Shown here: positions 36,618 through 46,397 of the stretch, in pieces
Position numbering within the stretch: the stretch's first letter is position 1
How the letters are laid out: each line of letters begins with the position of its first letter
NCBI RefSeq assembly: GCF_000376845.1
Contig: NZ_AQXY01000031.1
Span: 300,792 to 364,791 of the forward strand
Direction: 5' to 3'
Length of the DNA stretch: 64,000 nucleotides
Source of the DNA: Thioalkalivibrio sp. ALE14
GTDB taxonomy: Bacteria; Pseudomonadota; Gammaproteobacteria; Ectothiorhodospirales; Ectothiorhodospiraceae
Notes under the pieces: generated by a model
The model's database searches: none
What the model saw: only the letters and a program-made list of their open reading frames with translations
Told to the model about the DNA's origin: nothing
Program-made: the position numbers and the translations under genes

Positions 36618-38156
36618 GTGAAGGTGCTGTTCTGGCTCACGCTGGTGCCGTTCGTGCTGCTGTTCGTGTGGCTGGTGCCGCTGCGGCGCCCCGCCTTCGA
36701 GGCCGCCCCCATTGCCTACCTCGCCACCCTCGTGCTGGCCGTGCTGGTCTGGGAGGTCTCGGGCACGGTACTGATGGTCAGCCTCCTGGATGCCGCGGTG
36801 GTATTCGTGGAGGTCCTGCTGATCATCCTGATGGCGCTGCTGGTGCTGAACGTGATGATCGCCACGGGACACATGAGTGCGATCCAGTCGGTCATCGCCA
36901 GCGTCTCGCGCGATCACCGGGTACTGGCCATGCTGCTGGGCTGGGGACTGGTCAGCTTCGTGGAGGGCATTGCCGGCTTCGGCACCCCCGCGGTGCTGGC
37001 TGCCCCGCTGCTGGTGTACTTCGGCATGCGCCCCCTGAAGGCCGTGGCAATCGCCCTGATCGGCAACAGCACCGCCGTCCCGTTCGGCGCGGCCGGAACC
37101 CCGGTGATCATCGGTTTCGCCGGCCTCGGCCTGGATGCGGAAACCACCCGCTCGGCCGTCCTGCAGACGGCCGTGATCCATACCATCCTCGCGCCGTTCG
37201 TCACGCTGTTCATGGTCTGGGTGGCCACCCTGGGCGAGGAACGCGGCCGCTTCCGCGAGTTCGTGCCGTTTGCCGTGCTGTCGGCACTCGCCTTCGGCAC
37301 CCCCTACCTGCTGGTCGCCTGGCTGGTAGGGCCGGAGCTGCCGTCCATCCTCGGCGGCGTAGTGGCCATGGCGGTCATCGCCCTGGCGGCCCATCGCGGC
37401 TTCCTGCTGCCGGGCCACGAGCGGCGGGCCGAGGTCGAACGGGCCCCGGTCGGGCGCGTGCTGATGGCGTTCGTGCCCTTCGCGGTGATGGCCGTCGCGC
37501 TGATCGCCTCGCGCACCATCATGCCGCTGCGCGAGGCCCTGCAGTCCGTGCGCTGGTCGGCTGGCGAGTTCCAGGGCGTCGAACTGGGGCAAGGCCTGGC
37601 TCCGCTGTACACGCCCTATTTCTACTTCGGCCTGGCCCTGCTTACCGCGTTGATTCTGTTCCGCGTGAGCCGCGCCACATTCGGGCAGGCGCTCGTCGCC
37701 ACCTGGGGCAAACTGCGCGTCGCCGCCATCGTGCTGGCCTTCATCATTGCCCTGACCCAGCTCCTGCTGATCTCCGGTCAAAACGCGGCCGGCCTGCCCT
37801 CGATGCCGCAGGTGCTGGGCCAGGGCCTGGCGGAAGTCCTGGGCGGCACGTTCGTGATGTTCAGCGCCTTCCTCGGCGCGCTGGGCTCCTTCATGACCGG
37901 CAGTGCCACCGTCTCCAACCTGCTGTTCGCGCAACTCCAGGCGGATACCGCCGACGCCCTGGGCATGGCCCTGCCGACCGTGCTGGCCCTGCAACTGATC
38001 GGCGCCGGGGTGGGCAACATGATCTCGCTGCACAACATCGCCATGGCGGCCGGTGCCGCCGGGCTGCAGGCACGCGAGGGCCAGGTGATCCGCGAGACGA
38101 TCGTCCCGGTCATCGTCGTCTGCCTCGGCGCGGGCCTGCTCGCACTCGCCTGGTAG
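36618..38156 (+). CDS. L-lactate permease family (LctP) transporter
   Basis: A 512-residue protein with about 12-14 transmembrane segments. FVEGIAGFGTPAVLAAPLLV, GNSTAVPFGAAGTPVIIGF, FLGALGSFMTGSATVSNLLF and GVGNMISLHNIAMAAGAAGL are characteristic of LctP/GlcA proteins, which bring lactate or glycolate in with protons. No lactate or glycolate oxidase is adjacent, so the substrate stays open. GTG at 36618 (close to GGGAGAG) or GTG at 36624 may start it. It is divergent from the GGDEF-EAL gene. Confidence 0.9.
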   Translation: MKVLFWLTLVPFVLLFVWLVPLRRPAFEAAPIAYLATLVLAVLVWEVSGTVLMVSLLDAAVVFVEVLLIILMALLVLNVMIATGHMSAIQSVIASVSRDHRVLAMLLGWGLVSFVEGIAGFGTPAVLAAPLLVYFGMRPLKAVAIALIGNSTAVPFGAAGTPVIIGFAGLGLDAETTRSAVLQTAVIHTILAPFVTLFMVWVATLGEERGRFREFVPFAVLSALAFGTPYLLVAWLVGPELPSILGGVVAMAVIALAAHRGFLLPGHERRAEVERAPVGRVLMAFVPFAVMAVALIASRTIMPLREALQSVRWSAGEFQGVELGQGLAPLYTPYFYFGLALLTALILFRVSRATFGQALVATWGKLRVAAIVLAFIIALTQLLLISGQNAAGLPSMPQVLGQGLAEVLGGTFVMFSAFLGALGSFMTGSATVSNLLFAQLQADTADALGMALPTVLALQLIGAGVGNMISLHNIAMAAGAAGLQAREGQVIRETIVPVIVVCLGAGLLALAW

Positions 38157-38443
38157 GCCTGCCGCCCTTGCTCCCGTAACGCCGGGACACCCGCCCGCAG
38201 GTTGCCCATCCGGTCGCTGAGCACCTGGCGAATAGCGACGCGACCGCGGACAGGGCTCGGTGCCTGTAGACGCGAACCCCTCCGCAACTTGCCGCCTACG
38301 TCTGTGAACTGGCGGTCAACTTCGCACGCAGCGGCTTTATGCGCACTCCCGAGGGCGCTATCCATGGGCTGCACCCGGTCGGCACGCCCCGGCGAGGGGC
38401 CATCCGCCGGTGCGGCTTTTGCCCAAACGAAGGAGCCAGAACC

Positions 38444-38830
38444 ATGTGGAACTATCGTAAAACCGCTATCGCCTTTGCCCTCGGCTCGCTGTTCACGCTC
38501 GGTGCCCCGGGCGCCGCGCAGGCCCAGGATCTGGGTACCTCGGCCGGAGGCGCCGCCGAGACCGGCGCCGAAGCCAGCGGCGGGATGGCCGGCGGATCGG
38601 ATCGTGGTGCCGAAGCCTCCGGCGGCGCCGCAGGCGGCGCGGCCAGCGAAGGCCGGGCCCCGGGTGCCGAAGGCGGCATGCGCGACGACCGCGGCATGGG
38701 TGCCGAAGGTGGCATGGGTGCCGGCGCCGACACCCACATGGACGACGACGGCATCGACGCCGGCGCCGAGGGCGGTGCCGAAGGCGGCGTTGACCTGGGT
38801 GGCGACGATGATGACGAGGACGACAACTAA
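38444..38830 (+). CDS. Exported Gly/Ala-rich acidic low-complexity protein
   Basis: A 128-residue protein: signal peptide (about 1-27, ending AQAQ) followed by ~70 residues of loosely repeated AEGGM, AEASGG and GAEGG units with almost no hydrophobic residues, and an Asp-rich end (GGDDDDEDDN). It is probably disordered and strongly negative, which could bind calcium or act as a matrix or hydration protein; that is inference. AAGGAG precedes the ATG and a strong terminator follows. Confidence 0.6.
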   Translation: MWNYRKTAIAFALGSLFTLGAPGAAQAQDLGTSAGGAAETGAEASGGMAGGSDRGAEASGGAAGGAASEGRAPGAEGGMRDDRGMGAEGGMGAGADTHMDDDGIDAGAEGGAEGGVDLGGDDDDEDDN

Positions 38831-38846
38831 CCTCACGCTAGACGGC

Positions 38847-38872
38847 AGGCCGGTCCCTCGCGGGACCGGCCT
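38847..38872 (+). terminator. Strong rho-independent-type hairpin
   Basis: A perfect 11-bp stem AGGCCGGTCCC with GGGACCGGCCT, TCGC loop, 16 bp after the acidic-protein stop, followed by CATT. Confidence 0.7.
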
Positions 38873-39058
38873 CATTCCCCCCGGAGACAAGCCAATCCGA
38901 TCGTCTCCCGCGTCACGCTTTCCATCCCCGGGTGACGTGTATCGCTACTCCCCGACACCCCCTCAAAGGCCGCGGCCAGCGTGCAATGCTCCGTCAGTCC
39001 TCCGGCGGGCTGCACGGTGAGTCCCGGACCACCCGCTTCTTGACGGCCTCGGGGCAGA

Positions 39059-39271
39059 TCAACCCGAAGGCTTGCAGGCCAGTCCGTACTCGAAGGTGTG
39101 GATCTTGACCCCCTCGGGGAAGGCCTCTTTCAGCCGGCGTTCAAACTCGGCGTAGATTTCGGCCTTGTGCTGCTGAACGTCCCAGTCGCGGCTGTCGCAA
39201 TCGACCCCTTCGACGTCCAGCTCCATGTTGAACTCCAGATCCGGGGCCATTTGTACGCGGATTCTCGGCAT
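39059..39271 (-). CDS. Small soluble protein downstream of hppA
   Basis: A 70-residue protein without known motifs: strand-like opening (IRVQMAPDLEFNMELDVEGV), a middle helix (QQHKAEIYAEFERRLKEAF) and two cysteines. It starts 28 bp after hppA on the same strand with AAAGGAG before the ATG, so it is probably in the same transcript. I do not recognise it. Confidence 0.6.
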   Translation of the reverse strand: MPRIRVQMAPDLEFNMELDVEGVDCDSRDWDVQQHKAEIYAEFERRLKEAFPEGVKIHTFEYGLACKPSG

Positions 39272-39299
39272 GTCGATTCTCCTTTCGGTTCGCGGCGCC

Positions 39300-41357
39300 C
39301 TACAGAACGGGCACGAGCAGCAGCGCCATGATGTTGATGACCTTGATCAGCGGGTTGATGGCGGGCCCCGAGGTGTCCTTGTAGGGGTCGCCGACCGTGT
39401 CGCCGGTCACCGCGGCGTGATGGGCCTCGGACCCCTTCCCGCCGTGATTGCCGTCCTCGATGTACTTCTTCGCGTTATCCCACGCCCCGCCACCAGCGGT
39501 CTGGGAGATCGCCACGAACAGCCCGGTCACGATGGTCCCGATCAGCAAACCGCCCAGGGCCTCCGTGCCCAGGAACACGCCCACCACGACCGGCACCAGC
39601 ACGGGAAGCAGTGACGGCACGATCATTTCGCGGATCGCGGCGCTGGTCAGCATATCCACCGCCCGGGTGTAGTCCGGCTTGGTGGTGCCTTCCATGATCC
39701 CGCTGATCTCGCGGAACTGACGCCGCACCTCGTTCACGATGCCGGAGGCCGCGCGGCCCACCGACTCCATGGTCATCGACGCAAAGAGGTACGGGATCAG
39801 GCCGCCGATAAACAGGCCCACGATCACGTTCGGATTGCTCAGCGCGAAGTCGGGTGCGCTTCCGGTGTGCAGGATCAGCTCGTGCGTGTAATCGGCAAAA
39901 AGCACCAGGGCCGCGAGCCCGGCCGAACCGATCGCGTAGCCCTTGGTCACGGCCTTGGTCGTGTTGCCCACCGAGTCCAGCGCATCGGTGGTCTCGCGCA
40001 CTTCGGGCGGCAGATCCGCCATCTCCGCAATCCCACCGGCGTTGTCCGTGATCGGACCATAGGCATCCATCGCCACGATGATCCCGGTCATCGACAGCAT
40101 CGTGGTTGCCGCGATGGCGATGCCGTACAAGCCGCCAAAGGCATACGCCACCAGGATCGCCGCGCACACCGCCAGCACCGGAGCGGCAGTGGCCTTCATC
40201 GACAGCGCCAGGCCGGCAATGATGTTGGTCGCGTGGCCGGTGGTGGAGGCCTCGGCCAGATGCCGTACAGGCCGGAACGACGTGGAGGTGTAGTAGTCCG
40301 TCACGACCATGATGACGCCGGTCAACGCCAGCCCCACCAGGGCCGCGCCATACAGACGCAGGGCCGCACCCTCCTCGATGCCCATGCTGCTGGCCAGTGC
40401 ACCGTCCGGCACCAGGGCCAGGGTAATGGGCAAAAACGCCACCGCGGCCAGACCACCGGATACGATCAGCCCCTTGTAGAGTCCACGGATAATCTCGGAA
40501 CCCTGACGGGCCTTGACCGCGAAGGTGCCCACGATCGAGGCCAGGATCGCCCCGCCCCCCAGCACCAGCGGGTACACCGCCGCCATCAGCCCGAGATCGG
40601 GAACCAGCAGCGTCCCGAGGATCATGGTCGCGATAATGGTCACCGCGTAGGTCTCGAACAGGTCCGCCGCCATCCCGGCGCAGTCGCCCACGTTGTCACC
40701 CACGTTGTCGGCAATCACCGCCGGGTTGCGCGGGTCATCCTCCGGAATACCCGCCTCCACCTTGCCGACCAGGTCCGCACCGACATCCGCGCCCTTGGTG
40801 AAGATGCCGCCGCCGACCCGCGCGAAGATGGAGATCAGCGAGCCCCCGAGGGCCAGCCCGACCAGCGGCGCAAGGCCGACATCACCGCCCTCCGGCGTGA
40901 GCCACCAGAGCACCGCAAAGTAGCCTGCAACCCCCAGCAGTCCGAGTCCGACCACCAGCAGGCCGGTCACCGCGCCGCCGCGGAAGGCCACATCCATTGC
41001 GGCCTCCAGGCTGGACTTGGCGGCTGCCGCCGTCCGTACATTCGCCCGTACCGCCACGTGCATGCCAATGAAGCCGGCCGCCCCGGAGAGCACGGCCCCG
41101 ATCAGAAACCCCATCGCGGACCCGATGCCGATCACCAGCCAAAGGCCGACGAACAGGACAAAGCCCACCACCGCGATGGTGGTGTACTGCCGTTTCATGT
41201 AGGCCGAGGCGCCCTCCTGGATCGCGCGTGCAATACGCCGCATCTCGTCGGTGCCCTCCGATCGCGAAAGCACCCAGCGGATGGAAAACAGACCATAGGC
41301 CAGCGCGGCAACGCCGCACAGCAGCGCAAACACGAGGCCGAAAAATGACATGGACAT
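39300..41357 (-). CDS. hppA: Membrane-bound proton-translocating pyrophosphatase
   Basis: A 685-residue protein with about 16 transmembrane helices. The pyrophosphate-binding segments [20 protein letters not shown] and [20 protein letters not shown] are canonical, as is [10 protein letters not shown]. It couples PPi hydrolysis to proton export. [18 protein letters not shown] has lysine at the position that is alanine in potassium-dependent enzymes, so it should be of the K+-independent H+ type. The start is the first of two close ATGs (41357, 41351) after GGGGGAG. The 70-residue gene follows. Confidence 0.96.
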   Translation of the reverse strand: MSMSFFGLVFALLCGVAALAYGLFSIRWVLSRSEGTDEMRRIARAIQEGASAYMKRQYTTIAVVGFVLFVGLWLVIGIGSAMGFLIGAVLSGAAGFIGMHVAVRANVRTAAAAKSSLEAAMDVAFRGGAVTGLLVVGLGLLGVAGYFAVLWWLTPEGGDVGLAPLVGLALGGSLISIFARVGGGIFTKGADVGADLVGKVEAGIPEDDPRNPAVIADNVGDNVGDCAGMAADLFETYAVTIIATMILGTLLVPDLGLMAAVYPLVLGGGAILASIVGTFAVKARQGSEIIRGLYKGLIVSGGLAAVAFLPITLALVPDGALASSMGIEEGAALRLYGAALVGLALTGVIMVVTDYYTSTSFRPVRHLAEASTTGHATNIIAGLALSMKATAAPVLAVCAAILVAYAFGGLYGIAIAATTMLSMTGIIVAMDAYGPITDNAGGIAEMADLPPEVRETTDALDSVGNTTKAVTKGYAIGSAGLAALVLFADYTHELILHTGSAPDFALSNPNVIVGLFIGGLIPYLFASMTMESVGRAASGIVNEVRRQFREISGIMEGTTKPDYTRAVDMLTSAAIREMIVPSLLPVLVPVVVGVFLGTEALGGLLIGTIVTGLFVAISQTAGGGAWDNAKKYIEDGNHGGKGSEAHHAAVTGDTVGDPYKDTSGPAINPLIKVINIMALLLVPVL

Positions 41358-41821
41358 GGACTCCCCCTTCGATACGTCTGACACAAAACTCCGGCGCGTC
41401 GAGCACCCGCGACGGCCGACCGGCAAGCGGTCGACATGGCGCGGCCGCCCGGCGCGAACCCGGGCATCCGGTTTGTGCTGCCCGATCGCGCCTCTGCGCG
41501 ACCATCGAGGCGTGCGGCTTCCACCAGCGCGCGTACAGCCTCGACAAACGTATCGGGGGATGGTCGGTCGGCCCCAGGAACCTTCGATGGCCGAACCGCA
41601 AAAACCCCTTACAATGCTGGGGAACTTACGTGGTGCGATACCACGCGTCAAGCCATGCTTCAACCATGGCCATCGGAATCTGTATCGAGAATGCAGTTCA
41701 GGCAGAACGGATTCCCGTACACTTCAACCGCCGTAAGCACCGGCGCGGATGCGCCCGCCCGGAAATCGCGTAAAATCCGGTGCTTCCAACCCGACGCAAG
41801 CCCTCACCCACAGGCCATCCC
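41358..41821. other. 464-bp divergent intergenic region, hppA / HIT gene
   Basis: No protein-like frame is seen. It must hold the hppA promoter leftward and the HIT-gene promoter rightward; I could not pick a convincing -35/-10 pair. Confidence 0.4.
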
Positions 41822-42370
41822 ATGACCAGTACCGAACCAGCCAGCCAGGACTGCTACTTCTGCCGGGTTTCCGCCGGACTGGCCGACCCGCTGATCTACG
41901 AGAACCGCTCGTTCGTCGCCCTGTTCGACACCAACCCGGTCAACCCGGGGCATGCGCTGGTCATCCCCAGGCGGCACGTCGTCTCCCTGTTCGACCTCGA
42001 CACAACCGAACAGTCGGACTACTTCGATGCCATTTACGGAGTGCGCCAGGTGATCGAAAAGACCGACCTCGAGGCGCTTTATAACGAAATGCTGGGCCGC
42101 GACTACCTGCGCCAACGACCGAAGGACCACATCGAAGCCGTGCTGGAGCTCCCGTTCCTGGGCAATCCGCCCGACGCCTACACCGTGGGCAACAACGATG
42201 GCCGGGCCGCGGGTCGGAGCATCGACCACCTGCACGTGATCCTGCTGCCGCGCTTTGAGGGCGACGTGGAAGACCCGAGGGGCGGCATCCGGAACGTCAT
42301 CCCGGACCGGGCCCAATACCACCGCCAGCCGAAACGGCAAGCCAACCGAAGCGGTAGCCAACGGGCGTAA
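41822..42370 (+). CDS. HIT-family nucleotide hydrolase-like protein
   Basis: A 182-residue protein of the histidine-triad group. CYFCRV at the start is a half zinc site seen in many HIT proteins, and the core is PVNPGHALVIPRRHVVSLFD then NNDGRAAGRSIDHLHVILLP. The triad reads HLHVI: the first two histidines, including the nucleophile, are present, but the third is isoleucine. A ~40-residue insert (RDYLRQRPKDHIEAVLELPF) lies before the triad. Likely substrates are nucleoside phosphoramidates or dinucleotides. Confidence 0.85.
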   Translation: MTSTEPASQDCYFCRVSAGLADPLIYENRSFVALFDTNPVNPGHALVIPRRHVVSLFDLDTTEQSDYFDAIYGVRQVIEKTDLEALYNEMLGRDYLRQRPKDHIEAVLELPFLGNPPDAYTVGNNDGRAAGRSIDHLHVILLPRFEGDVEDPRGGIRNVIPDRAQYHRQPKRQANRSGSQRA

Positions 42371-42466
42371 CGACACGCGGACACCGCCACGGGTCCGTGC
42401 TCGAATGGATCAGACCGCGTGTGCCCCGCCGCTCCGGACGTCCGGATCCGCCGCGGGCATCACCCT

Positions 42467-43177
42467 TCAACCGCCCGTACAGTGGTTGGCAAAGGCGAAC
42501 GCATCGTTCATGGTCCATTGGGCTTGCGGCGTATTCGCCATCCGTTCGCACCAGGCCGGCGTTCCCGCCGGCGCCGCCTCGACCGGTGTGGGCTCCGGCG
42601 CCATCAGGCGGTCCAGCGCCACCACGCGCTCGTCCTGCATCACGGCCTCGACGCTCGCCCCGAACTCGATCATCCCGTCGAGCACCACCTGCCCTTGTTC
42701 AGGGTTCCGCATCATCAGGCTCTCGAGCTGCTGACCCACCCGTTCCGTCGCCCGATCGAACCGCATCCCCGCGGCCTCCAGCCTGCCCGATTCGGCCAGC
42801 AGCGCTTCCACCTCCTGGTCCAGAACGGCTCGTTCCGCGGTATCGAGCGACGCCAGATGGGTCTCCGCCCACGCGATCATCTCGTCCATCTGGGCAACCG
42901 TCCGGGCGGTATATTCCTCCGCCAGGCGACGCCCCAGTTCATCGGCCGCCGGCTGGCCATCAATGGCCTGAAGCCGATCACCAATCTCCTCGAACAACGC
43001 GGCCTGATCGTGGAGGTTCTGTACCACCCGCTCCTCGACCCGCCTTGCATCCACCGCCGGGCGTTCGGCGGCAACGGGCGCGGCACCCCCATCGGCATCC
43101 GCAGACGGGTCTGAACCACAACCCAACGGCAACAGGGTCATCAGCGCCGCAAGCGCCAACCATTTCGGAATACTCAT
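42467..43177 (-). CDS. Helical lipoprotein with C-terminal DUF3012-like domain
   Basis: A 236-residue protein with lipobox LLPLGC (Cys about 20). The middle is one long helical region rich in Glu, Arg and Ala (about 45-180). The C-terminal ~35 residues, TPAWCERMANTPQAQWTMND to the final HC, match the small DUF3012 domain with its two cysteines. DUF3012 usually makes up a tiny lipoprotein by itself, so here it is fused to a helical body. GGAGGG precedes the ATG at 43177. Confidence 0.7.
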   Translation of the reverse strand: MSIPKWLALAALMTLLPLGCGSDPSADADGGAAPVAAERPAVDARRVEERVVQNLHDQAALFEEIGDRLQAIDGQPAADELGRRLAEEYTARTVAQMDEMIAWAETHLASLDTAERAVLDQEVEALLAESGRLEAAGMRFDRATERVGQQLESLMMRNPEQGQVVLDGMIEFGASVEAVMQDERVVALDRLMAPEPTPVEAAPAGTPAWCERMANTPQAQWTMNDAFAFANHCTGG

Positions 43178-43525
43178 AGCTTCAGCCCTCCGTACAAGGG
43201 GCTGTCGGGCGGCGGGTGGAGTCAACGCGTCGTCCGGCGGATAGGCCACGGAAACCGGGCCTGCGGATCAAGAGGCGGGCAGATGCGGCGCGGGCAAACC
43301 CTGTCGGACAAGGCTTCACGCTCGATCCGCCCGGAACACTCCACAAAACGAGTATAGATTGCCGGGGCCGGTACGTAGCGCAAGCCCGCCGGCCACGCGA
43401 ACCGCCCGGCTCCGACCTTGCGTTGTGACCCGCCCCGCAAGGCCCCGTGGCGCCCGACGACTGGAACTCGGCCCGACTCTCCTGTACACAGGTGGCGCCT
43501 GTCATAACCAACGCCCGGAGCTTGC
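43178..43525. other. 348-bp divergent intergenic region
   Basis: Between the DUF3012 lipoprotein and the NTF2-like gene. No convincing frame. An AT-rich GAGTATAGATT near 43350 may be part of a promoter. Confidence 0.35.
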
Positions 43526-43999
43526 ATGTCCAGGAAACCGTTTCTCTTGATCACCCTGCCACTGGCCGTACTGATGACGGCCCCCGCCTGGGCCGACCAT
43601 GACGAGATCCAGCGTATCCTGGAGGCCAAGGCGGACGCGTGGCAGGCCGGCGACGGCGACGCCTGGGCCCGCGACTACGCAGAGGATTCGGGGGTGGTCA
43701 ATCTGGTTGGCACACGCTTCGAAGACCGCTCGAGCAACGCCGAACGCCATACCGCCCTGCTGCAGGGCCCGTTCGCCGGAACGTCGCTGAGCGTCGATGT
43801 TCAGGACATCACCCGGCTCGCCGACGACCTCGCCTTCGCCGAGGTCATGTTCCGGGTCTCCGGCATCGAATCCATGCCAGAGGGCCTTCCGGACCGGGGC
43901 AACGGCGAACTGCACACCCGCATGAGCTTCCTGTTCGAGCACCACGACCACCACGGCTGGCAGATCCGCTTCGGACAGAACACCGCCGTGCACCCATAG
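43526..43999 (+). CDS. Exported NTF2-like (SgcJ/DUF4440-type) protein
   Basis: A 157-residue protein with a signal peptide (about 1-23, ending AWA). The mature domain follows the NTF2-like pattern of SgcJ-family proteins: IQRILEAKADAWQAGDGDAW, ARDYAEDSGVVNLVGTRFED, LHTRMSFLFEHHDHHGWQIR. These form cone-shaped barrels that bind small molecules. The role is unknown. The ATG follows CGGAG. Confidence 0.75.
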   Translation: MSRKPFLLITLPLAVLMTAPAWADHDEIQRILEAKADAWQAGDGDAWARDYAEDSGVVNLVGTRFEDRSSNAERHTALLQGPFAGTSLSVDVQDITRLADDLAFAEVMFRVSGIESMPEGLPDRGNGELHTRMSFLFEHHDHHGWQIRFGQNTAVHP

Positions 44000-44306
44000 G
44001 CGGCCCCGTCCGGGGGGACCGGGAACCCCCACCGGCAATCCCCTGCCGGTCACCGTCACGAGTGACCGGCCCGAGGTCGCCCGGCCGATCATGGCGGCTC
44101 ATCCGATGCGGGTCAGACCACCGTCCCGGCCACACGTCCAGCCGTCCCCTCCCCGTCCATCGACACCGCACCGAAGCCCCCCTTGGCGGTTACCGGCCGG
44201 GGCGACAGCACCCCCCCGGTTATGGTTATCTTGTGGCTGCGAAACAGGGAGTTCCGCTTCCGGCCCCGAAACGGGCGTGCCGGAATCGCAATGACAGGGA
44301 GAGAAC
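44000..44306. other. 307-bp intergenic region with small hairpins
   Basis: Just after the NTF2-like gene there are two short stem-loops (ACCGGCA-ATCCCC-TGCCGGT near 44030 and GGTCAC-N8-GTGACC near 44046) that could end transcription. No gene is seen. Confidence 0.4.
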
Positions 44307-45581
44307 ATGCCAGGGAAGGGGATCGTAGGCGGCCTCGTGGTAGCCGCCGCCGCTATCGGGTACTACCACTACGAGATCCATCAGGTGGAGCAGAAGCTCG
44401 GCGACATGGTCGAGCAACTGCAACCACTGGGCAGGCTGCATTACACCAACGTCCGGATCGGCCTGGGGGGCGACCTGCACGTAAACGGGTTGCTGTTCGA
44501 GCCCCACAACACGGCCGTCGGCCGCATACGGGCAGAACGCATCACCCTGGAAGCCGGAAACCTCTGGCGACTCGCCCGGCTGCGACACACGCTGGATCGC
44601 CGTCGCCTGCCCCGACAACTCGGATTCTCGGTCAACGGACTCACACTGCCGGCCGGCCTCACCCAGGGTGCGCCGGGCGACGTGCCCGCCCTGTCGCTCG
44701 ATACTGCCGGCTGCGGGACCTATCAGGGCGCCCCGCCCGACGCGCTGATATCCGCCCTTGGCTATCGCGACATCCCGCTGGATTTCTCGGTCCGGTATCA
44801 ACTGGAGGAGGCCCGCGACCGCCTGACCGTGCAAAGCACGTTAGGCATGGGCCCACTGGCGCTTGGCACCTCCACCAGCGAGTTTTCGATCCAGGCCCGC
44901 TCGAATCGGGCCCAGGATCTTGCACCCGCACTGATGACTGCCTCGCTGGACTCGCTGACCGTGCGCTACGAGGACCGAGGCTATTACCCCGCGTTGATGG
45001 AGTTCTGCGCCGCCGAGACGGACATGACCGTCGCGGCGTACACCGAGCATCACACGGCCCACTGGGTCGAGGCCTGGCGCCCCTTCGGCCTGCAGCCGGC
45101 CCCCGCCATGGTCGACGCCTACGAACACTTCCTCGACAACCCCGGCGAGCTGTCGCTGCACATCGGCCCGATCGACAACCCGATGCTGCTCTGGGCGAAC
45201 ATCGACTCCCCAGGCCAGCTGCTGCGCCAGGTCGAAAACCGCCTGAGCGTGGCAGGCAAACACTTCGGCCGCGTGGATATGCGCCCGGTTTCCCCCGCCC
45301 CGGCCAGGACGGCCACGGGGACCGGCACCACCTGGAACCTCACACCGCCCGCTCCGACCCCGGAAGCCGAGCCATCCCCCTCCCCGACCATCGCACTGGA
45401 GGCCCTGGACAACCACATCGGCCACAGCATCCGCATCACCCTCGCCGACGGGCGCGCACGCAATGGCCAACTGCAGGCCATCGAAGAGGGCCGGATCCGC
45501 CTGCGCCGGCGCATCGGCAACGGCTACATGGAAGCGCCCATCGCCCTGTCCGCGATCGCCGAGGTACACCGCCTCCGCTGA
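44307..45581 (+). CDS. Signal-anchored protein with C-terminal Sm-like domain, unknown
   Basis: A 424-residue protein. A short N-terminal helix (about 4-20) anchors it. The large middle part (25-330) is strand-rich (NVRIGLGGDLHVNGLLFEPH, IRAERITLEAGNLW) and resembles AsmA/DUF945-type periplasmic proteins. A Pro/Thr linker follows, then ~55 residues that look like an Sm fold (GHSIRITLADGRARNGQLQA, then IRLRRRIGNGYMEAPIALS). Sm-like barrels outside the cytoplasm are unusual. GGGAGAG lies before the ATG. Confidence 0.65.
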   Translation: MPGKGIVGGLVVAAAAIGYYHYEIHQVEQKLGDMVEQLQPLGRLHYTNVRIGLGGDLHVNGLLFEPHNTAVGRIRAERITLEAGNLWRLARLRHTLDRRRLPRQLGFSVNGLTLPAGLTQGAPGDVPALSLDTAGCGTYQGAPPDALISALGYRDIPLDFSVRYQLEEARDRLTVQSTLGMGPLALGTSTSEFSIQARSNRAQDLAPALMTASLDSLTVRYEDRGYYPALMEFCAAETDMTVAAYTEHHTAHWVEAWRPFGLQPAPAMVDAYEHFLDNPGELSLHIGPIDNPMLLWANIDSPGQLLRQVENRLSVAGKHFGRVDMRPVSPAPARTATGTGTTWNLTPPAPTPEAEPSPSPTIALEALDNHIGHSIRITLADGRARNGQLQAIEEGRIRLRRRIGNGYMEAPIALSAIAEVHRLR

Positions 45582-45645
45582 AGCCTCCACCCCTGCCCGG
45601 TGACGTCGGCGTCGTCACCGGGCAATCTCCACGCCCGGCTATCGA

Positions 45646-46066
45646 TCAGAGGCGCGGATTCCGCCGTCCCAGATTCCCGACATCCCGCGGCTTGCTGGGC
45701 GAGCCGAACAACGTGGCGAGCACCATTCGAGCGGGAATCGCGACCAACACCGCCCCTAGTAGCAGCATGCCGTCGACCATCCAGCCATTTTCAAACCAGG
45801 ACACGATCGGAGTTTCCAAGTCTTTCCGACAGACCAAGCCCCAGTAATACCGCGCCCGGCGGATGCACCAGGCCAGCCCGCCGCATCACCCGCGTCCGAA
45901 GGGCCTCCCTCCGCCCCCGGGGCAGCATGGTGCGCCTGCTGCGATCCAGCACCCTGCGCAGCGGCATCCGTCACCTGCGGGTCGCGCGACCCGGCGCCAA
46001 TTTCCTCGGTGAGAGACTGGGCTGGGTATCGCCGCACGAACATCCACGCCAGCCCCAGCGCCGGAT
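45646..46066 (-). pseudogene. Decayed copy of the membrane protein at 60461
   Basis: Pieces in different frames match the intact protein: MFVRRYPAQSLTEE and DPQVTDAA upstream, VMRRAGLVHPPGAVLLGLGL in another frame that runs into a stop after LGNSDRVLV, then WFENGWMVDGMLLLGAVLVA to the shared end LGRRNPRL. About four bases are missing between the second and third pieces, compared with 60461-61090. The N-terminal membrane half is gone. Confidence 0.8.
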
Positions 46067-46397
46067 CAAAACAAAGAAATCATGGGTGTCCTCTTCTCTC
46101 CGCCCGGGCAGGCTTCGAGCATGGGTCAAGAAAATCATGGTTGTCCTCTGCTTGCGGTCCTGGCGATGCTGTCACTCCTTCCCGATCTCTCGGGAGGTAT
46201 CACGAAATCGCAACGGATCGCGCGAGCCGTCATCCGGCCTTTCCATTGACGCTAGACCGCTTTCCGCGAATGCTCAAGCGGCCCCGCCCCAGGTGTCCTG
46301 GTTTCACCTGGTCCATCCGAATTCTCGACACAAACGGAAAAGCAATAGCTTTGTCACATCGACCGGACTGGTACAGCTCATCCGACGGGAGAAGCGC
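46067..46397. repeat. Non-coding region with dispersed repeats
   Basis: It has two copies of an AATCATGGNTGTCCTCT motif (near 46080 and 46134); similar motifs occur near 55829, 56782 and 60375. TGACGCTAGACCGCTTTCC near 46243, with diverged flanks, recurs near 56700. No gene is seen until 46398. Confidence 0.5.

Noticed and set aside
45600..46397. Long upstream extension of the hydrolase at 46398
   Set aside because: It runs antisense through the pseudogene at 45646 and the repeat region and has no protein-like character before the hydrophobic leader.
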